Shown piece by piece: positions 61,790-64,000 of a stretch of 64,000 nt of DNA. Position numbers and translations under genes: made by a program. The stretch covers positions 50,989 through 114,988 of the forward strand of contig JBNKZU010000017.1 in NCBI GenBank assembly GCA_050301795.1, given 5' to 3'. The notes beneath the pieces were generated by a model, which saw only the letters and a program-made list of their open reading frames with translations, did no database searches and was not told where the DNA came from. Every line of letters begins with the position of its first letter. The stretch's first letter is position 1. Origin of the DNA: JBNKZU01 sp050301795. GTDB taxonomy: Bacteria; Pseudomonadota; Gammaproteobacteria; Thiohalomonadales; Thiohalomonadaceae.

Positions 61790-63131
61790 TGTAATTTTTC
61801 CTTAAAAGCTTACCTGAAGCAGTCATTTGAATGTCATTAGATGACACAATAAACGCCGGTACTTTAAAGCTTTCCAATTTATTACGACAATGCGTAATCA
61901 CCCTTTTTTTAAATGAATCATCAACAACACATCCAAGAGAAGGAATGATAACTGCTTCAACCAAACTACCCAGTAATGTACTCTTGCGTGCACGAACCTG
62001 AACAAATGCGACCTCTGTAAGCTCTTTTATTACAGCCTCAACCTCTTCAGGCATAACCTTATTTCCACCAATGTTAATAGATCCATTTGCACGCCCTAAA
62101 AAATGTATTCTGTCACCTTGAACTTTAACAACATCACCCGAATCAATCCATTTGTATTCTGCGTTTGAAGCTGATAGTAAATTCTCAGATGATGTTCTAA
62201 GCCAAAGATGATCAAATTCATCAATCCGCATTGCTACACCCAAGGGAGGATGATGTAAATAGTCAGTAGGAAAACCAGCTTTTCCATCTTTGACTACAAA
62301 CCCGACACCAGCTTCAGTAGATGCATAAATATGAGTGATACGTGCATCTGGAAACTTATTTTTCAACATATCTAGAACTACTTGATCTACAATCTCTCCT
62401 CCCATGGTGATTTGTTTTAATTGTAATCTGTCAAACAAAGGATACATTGACAGTTTTCGCCACATCGACGGTGTTGCTGAAAGAGCATTACAACCTGTTG
62501 TAATGAAACGATTCATTAATTCATGTATATCAACACCTTCATTATTTAAAACAAGAGGGGTACTACTCATCCACGACTGTAGAAACACTTGCAGACCAGC
62601 AAATCTGCGCAAACTGTATAGACTACCCCAAATAAATTCATCTCCAACACGTCTAGATGACATGCTTCTGGTCAGAGTTGAGAACGTATGGGCAATAAGT
62701 TTAGGATCGCCTGTTGTACCTGAGGTGGGTAGCAACCATGTAGTTTGAGTTGTTTTTGGTCGAGTAGTGTAAGTAGATTGTAAGCTACCATTCAATTCTA
62801 TTTGCGTAAACAACTCAGTAAAACCAAGGCCATCATTCTCCAAAACAGTATCAACTTTGGCATCAATTAATCGAGCTTCACGAGTATGAGGCGCATCCTC
62901 TAAAGGTAATAAGATAATTTTTTTCGCCAATCCATCTAAAAAAACAAGTGTAGTGAGAAATTCAATGGCAGGTAATGCCCCAATTGCAACGGACTTACCT
63001 TTCCATTCAGATGAATCCACACCATTTATTGCCTGAATCAACATCCCTATTTCGATAAAACCAATTGATTCAGCTATCCAAAGTACATCTTCTTCATTGA
63101 AGGACGATAATCGTTCTAATAAACATTTCAT
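61782..63131 (-). CDS. AMP-dependent acyl-CoA/ACP ligase-like protein
   Basis: A 449-residue AMP-forming adenylating enzyme. TTWLLPTSGTTGDPKLIAHT is the P-loop motif, ITHIYASTEAGVGFVVKDG the A5 region, and DSGDVVKVQGDRIHFLGRANGSINIGGNKVMPEEVE covers A7/A8. The end carries ASGKLLRKN with the catalytic Lys. It is shorter than typical (~500 residues). It probably loads an acyl group onto the adjacent ACP. It overlaps the ACP gene by four bases. Confidence 0.87.
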   Translation of the reverse strand: MKCLLERLSSFNEEDVLWIAESIGFIEIGMLIQAINGVDSSEWKGKSVAIGALPAIEFLTTLVFLDGLAKKIILLPLEDAPHTREARLIDAKVDTVLENDGLGFTELFTQIELNGSLQSTYTTRPKTTQTTWLLPTSGTTGDPKLIAHTFSTLTRSMSSRRVGDEFIWGSLYSLRRFAGLQVFLQSWMSSTPLVLNNEGVDIHELMNRFITTGCNALSATPSMWRKLSMYPLFDRLQLKQITMGGEIVDQVVLDMLKNKFPDARITHIYASTEAGVGFVVKDGKAGFPTDYLHHPPLGVAMRIDEFDHLWLRTSSENLLSASNAEYKWIDSGDVVKVQGDRIHFLGRANGSINIGGNKVMPEEVEAVIKELTEVAFVQVRARKSTLLGSLVEAVIIPSLGCVVDDSFKKRVITHCRNKLESFKVPAFIVSSNDIQMTASGKLLRKNYNE

Positions 63132-63379
63132 TTGGGCATAAATCTTTGATAAATCTCGATAAATTCACCTAATGTACGAGGATAAACTGGCTCATCCATT
63201 AAAACAAAAGGATCATAGCCAAGCTCTTCTTCGAGTGTGGCCACTAAAATAGCAAAACCAAGTGAATCAAGACCTGATTCTAGTAAAATAGTTTCATCTG
63301 TTAATATTCCTACTTCAGAACCACGTATGTTTGCTGTTTTCTGTATTGTTTCAATTATTTTTGTACGTAAACTATTCAT
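63128..63379 (-). CDS. acyl carrier protein
   Basis: An 83-residue ACP. LLESGLDSLGFAILVATLEE contains the DSL motif whose Ser takes the phosphopantetheine arm. It is the first gene visible of the minus-strand polysaccharide cluster and overlaps the ligase gene by four bases. This ACP-ligase-SDR trio is distinct from fatty-acid synthesis and is seen in some O-antigen loci. Confidence 0.92.
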   Translation of the reverse strand: MNSLRTKIIETIQKTANIRGSEVGILTDETILLESGLDSLGFAILVATLEEELGYDPFVLMDEPVYPRTLGEFIEIYQRFMPK

Positions 63380-63752
63380 TTCAATATAACCTTAATATAT
63401 ATCCACAGGAAACTAGTGGTTTTTTTGCTCCACCTGCTTTTTGTCCCACTCAATCAGAGTTGACTTATTACTTTCTCCAAAGCATCTTTAGTCGCACATT
63501 ACAAGATTTCTCATTCATCCACAGCTATAACCATGACGCTCTATCATCGATCACATAAATTCACAGTCTAATTAAGATGACTAAACAAGTTATTCGCCTA
63601 TATCAGAGATTGATAACCATGCATATATATTTGATCATTGTAGAGTCTTATAAAAAAGCTAGATTTCATAAAAATACAAAGTTATTAATCTATCAACTTT
63701 TAAGATATCCCAAGAGTGAATTAATAAAACCGATTGATACCATAATTGTAAA
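63380..63752. other. AT-rich gap between the polysaccharide cluster and the insertion sequence
   Basis: About 370 bases with no convincing gene. One 68-codon frame (63577-63783) has no recognisable features and crosses the insertion-sequence end, so I do not annotate it. The polysaccharide cluster promoter may lie here, or further upstream beyond the IS. Confidence 0.45.
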
Positions 63753-63772
63753 GGGTCTTAGGAAGTTAAGCC
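63753..63772. repeat. candidate terminal inverted repeat of the IS1595-family element
   Basis: GGGTCTTAGGAAGTTAAGCC lies at the 3' end of the transposase gene and begins with the GGG typical of IS1595-family ends. The matching end would be beyond the right edge of the window, so this is unconfirmed. Confidence 0.4.
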
Positions 63773-64000
63773 ATACAAATTGACTTCTCACGAAGCAGCT
63801 TTAACAAGTGTTTATAGAGATTATTGCGTCGATGGTTGAATCGAAATTCAGTTTCTTTTAGATGAAAGTAAAACATCTCTTTGCGGATCCCTTTCATCTT
63901 GCTCAGCCTGAGCTTGGCGTATGCCCAAAACGATTCAATACCATTGATGTGAGATTTCTCATTGGCAAACTCATTACTCCCATGCTCCACACGATAGTGT
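63766..64000 (-). mobile_element. IS1595-family (ISXO2-like) transposase, C-terminal part
   Basis: The frame is open to the right edge of the window, so the N-terminal part lies outside. The visible ~77 residues read HYRVEHGSNEFANEKSHING, followed by IESFWAYAKLRLSKMKGIRK and FYFHLKETEFRFNHRRNNLY. This is the conserved C-terminal end of the DDE-type transposases of IS1595. It marks the upstream boundary of the polysaccharide cluster. Confidence 0.9.

Noticed and set aside
63577..63783. 68-codon open frame before the IS1595 transposase
   Set aside because: No family features, AT-rich low-complexity composition, and it runs into the probable IS end.

Overview
The window looks like chromosomal DNA of a free-living or symbiotic gammaproteobacterium of moderate GC content. 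The evidence is gene content and order: hemC-hemD-hemX-hemY, gpmI-envC-ctpA divergent from a gpsA-secB-grxC-rhodanese group, uppP, cca, mutM, tsaD-plsY-folB-folK, and the quinone-interacting Qmo/Hdr genes typical of dissimilatory sulfur metabolism. A sulfur-oxidising, possibly autotrophic lineage is the best guess. The window has no aprBA, dsr or sox genes to confirm it, and I saw no rRNA, tRNA or CRISPR array.

Layout. 1-3.6 kb: the start of gltB, then tsaD, plsY, folB and folK. 3.5-6.6 kb: a sulfotransferase-like protein, a membrane protein and a GH25 lysozyme-like protein. 6.8-12.6 kb: an accessory block on the plus strand. It holds a phosphatidylserine-decarboxylase-like proenzyme, a tiny cystatin-like protein, a palindromic repeat cluster, and a tight three-gene cassette: nucleoside-phosphorylase fold protein, Fe-S uracil-DNA-glycosylase-like protein, and repeat/propeller protein. 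12.6-16.2 kb: more accessory genes (YefM/YoeB toxin-antitoxin, a MITE-like element, an ABM monooxygenase, an orphan lipoprotein, a NYN nuclease-like protein). 16.2-25.8 kb: mixed housekeeping genes (pteridine reductase, MidA-type methyltransferase, YjdM, MscS-CNB channel, methyltransferase, UppP, VanZ, Cca, aldehyde dehydrogenase) with a second, larger copy of the repeat cluster. 25.9-27.3 kb: a hemerythrin-like protein and CvfB.

27.4-32.6 kb is a four-gene minus-strand operon, qmoA-qmoB-hdrC-hdrB, ending in a strong terminator. It should encode a flavin/Fe-S complex exchanging electrons between the APS reductase/sulfur pathway and the quinone pool or soluble carriers. 33.1-47.6 kb is envelope and haem housekeeping: S41 lipoprotein, gpsA, secB, trxC, grxC, rhodanese, ArsR, gpmI, envC, ctpA, yibQ, yajL, hemCDXY. 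47.7-51.8 kb holds a ferredoxin-reductase-type flavoprotein, mutM and a lone hydantoinase A-type protein.

51.7-63.4 kb is a minus-strand surface-polysaccharide (O-antigen-like) cluster: ACP, AMP-ligase, SDR, RffC-like acetyltransferase, WecE-type aminotransferase, WecB epimerase, two glycosyltransferases, epimerase, WecA/WbpL-type initiating transferase and WbpM/FlaA1-type dehydratase. The window closes in an IS1595-family transposase.

The best candidate for an undescribed system is the 8747-12580 cassette. Its repeat neighbours contain eight copies of a 14-bp palindrome whose arms vary in a compensated way.
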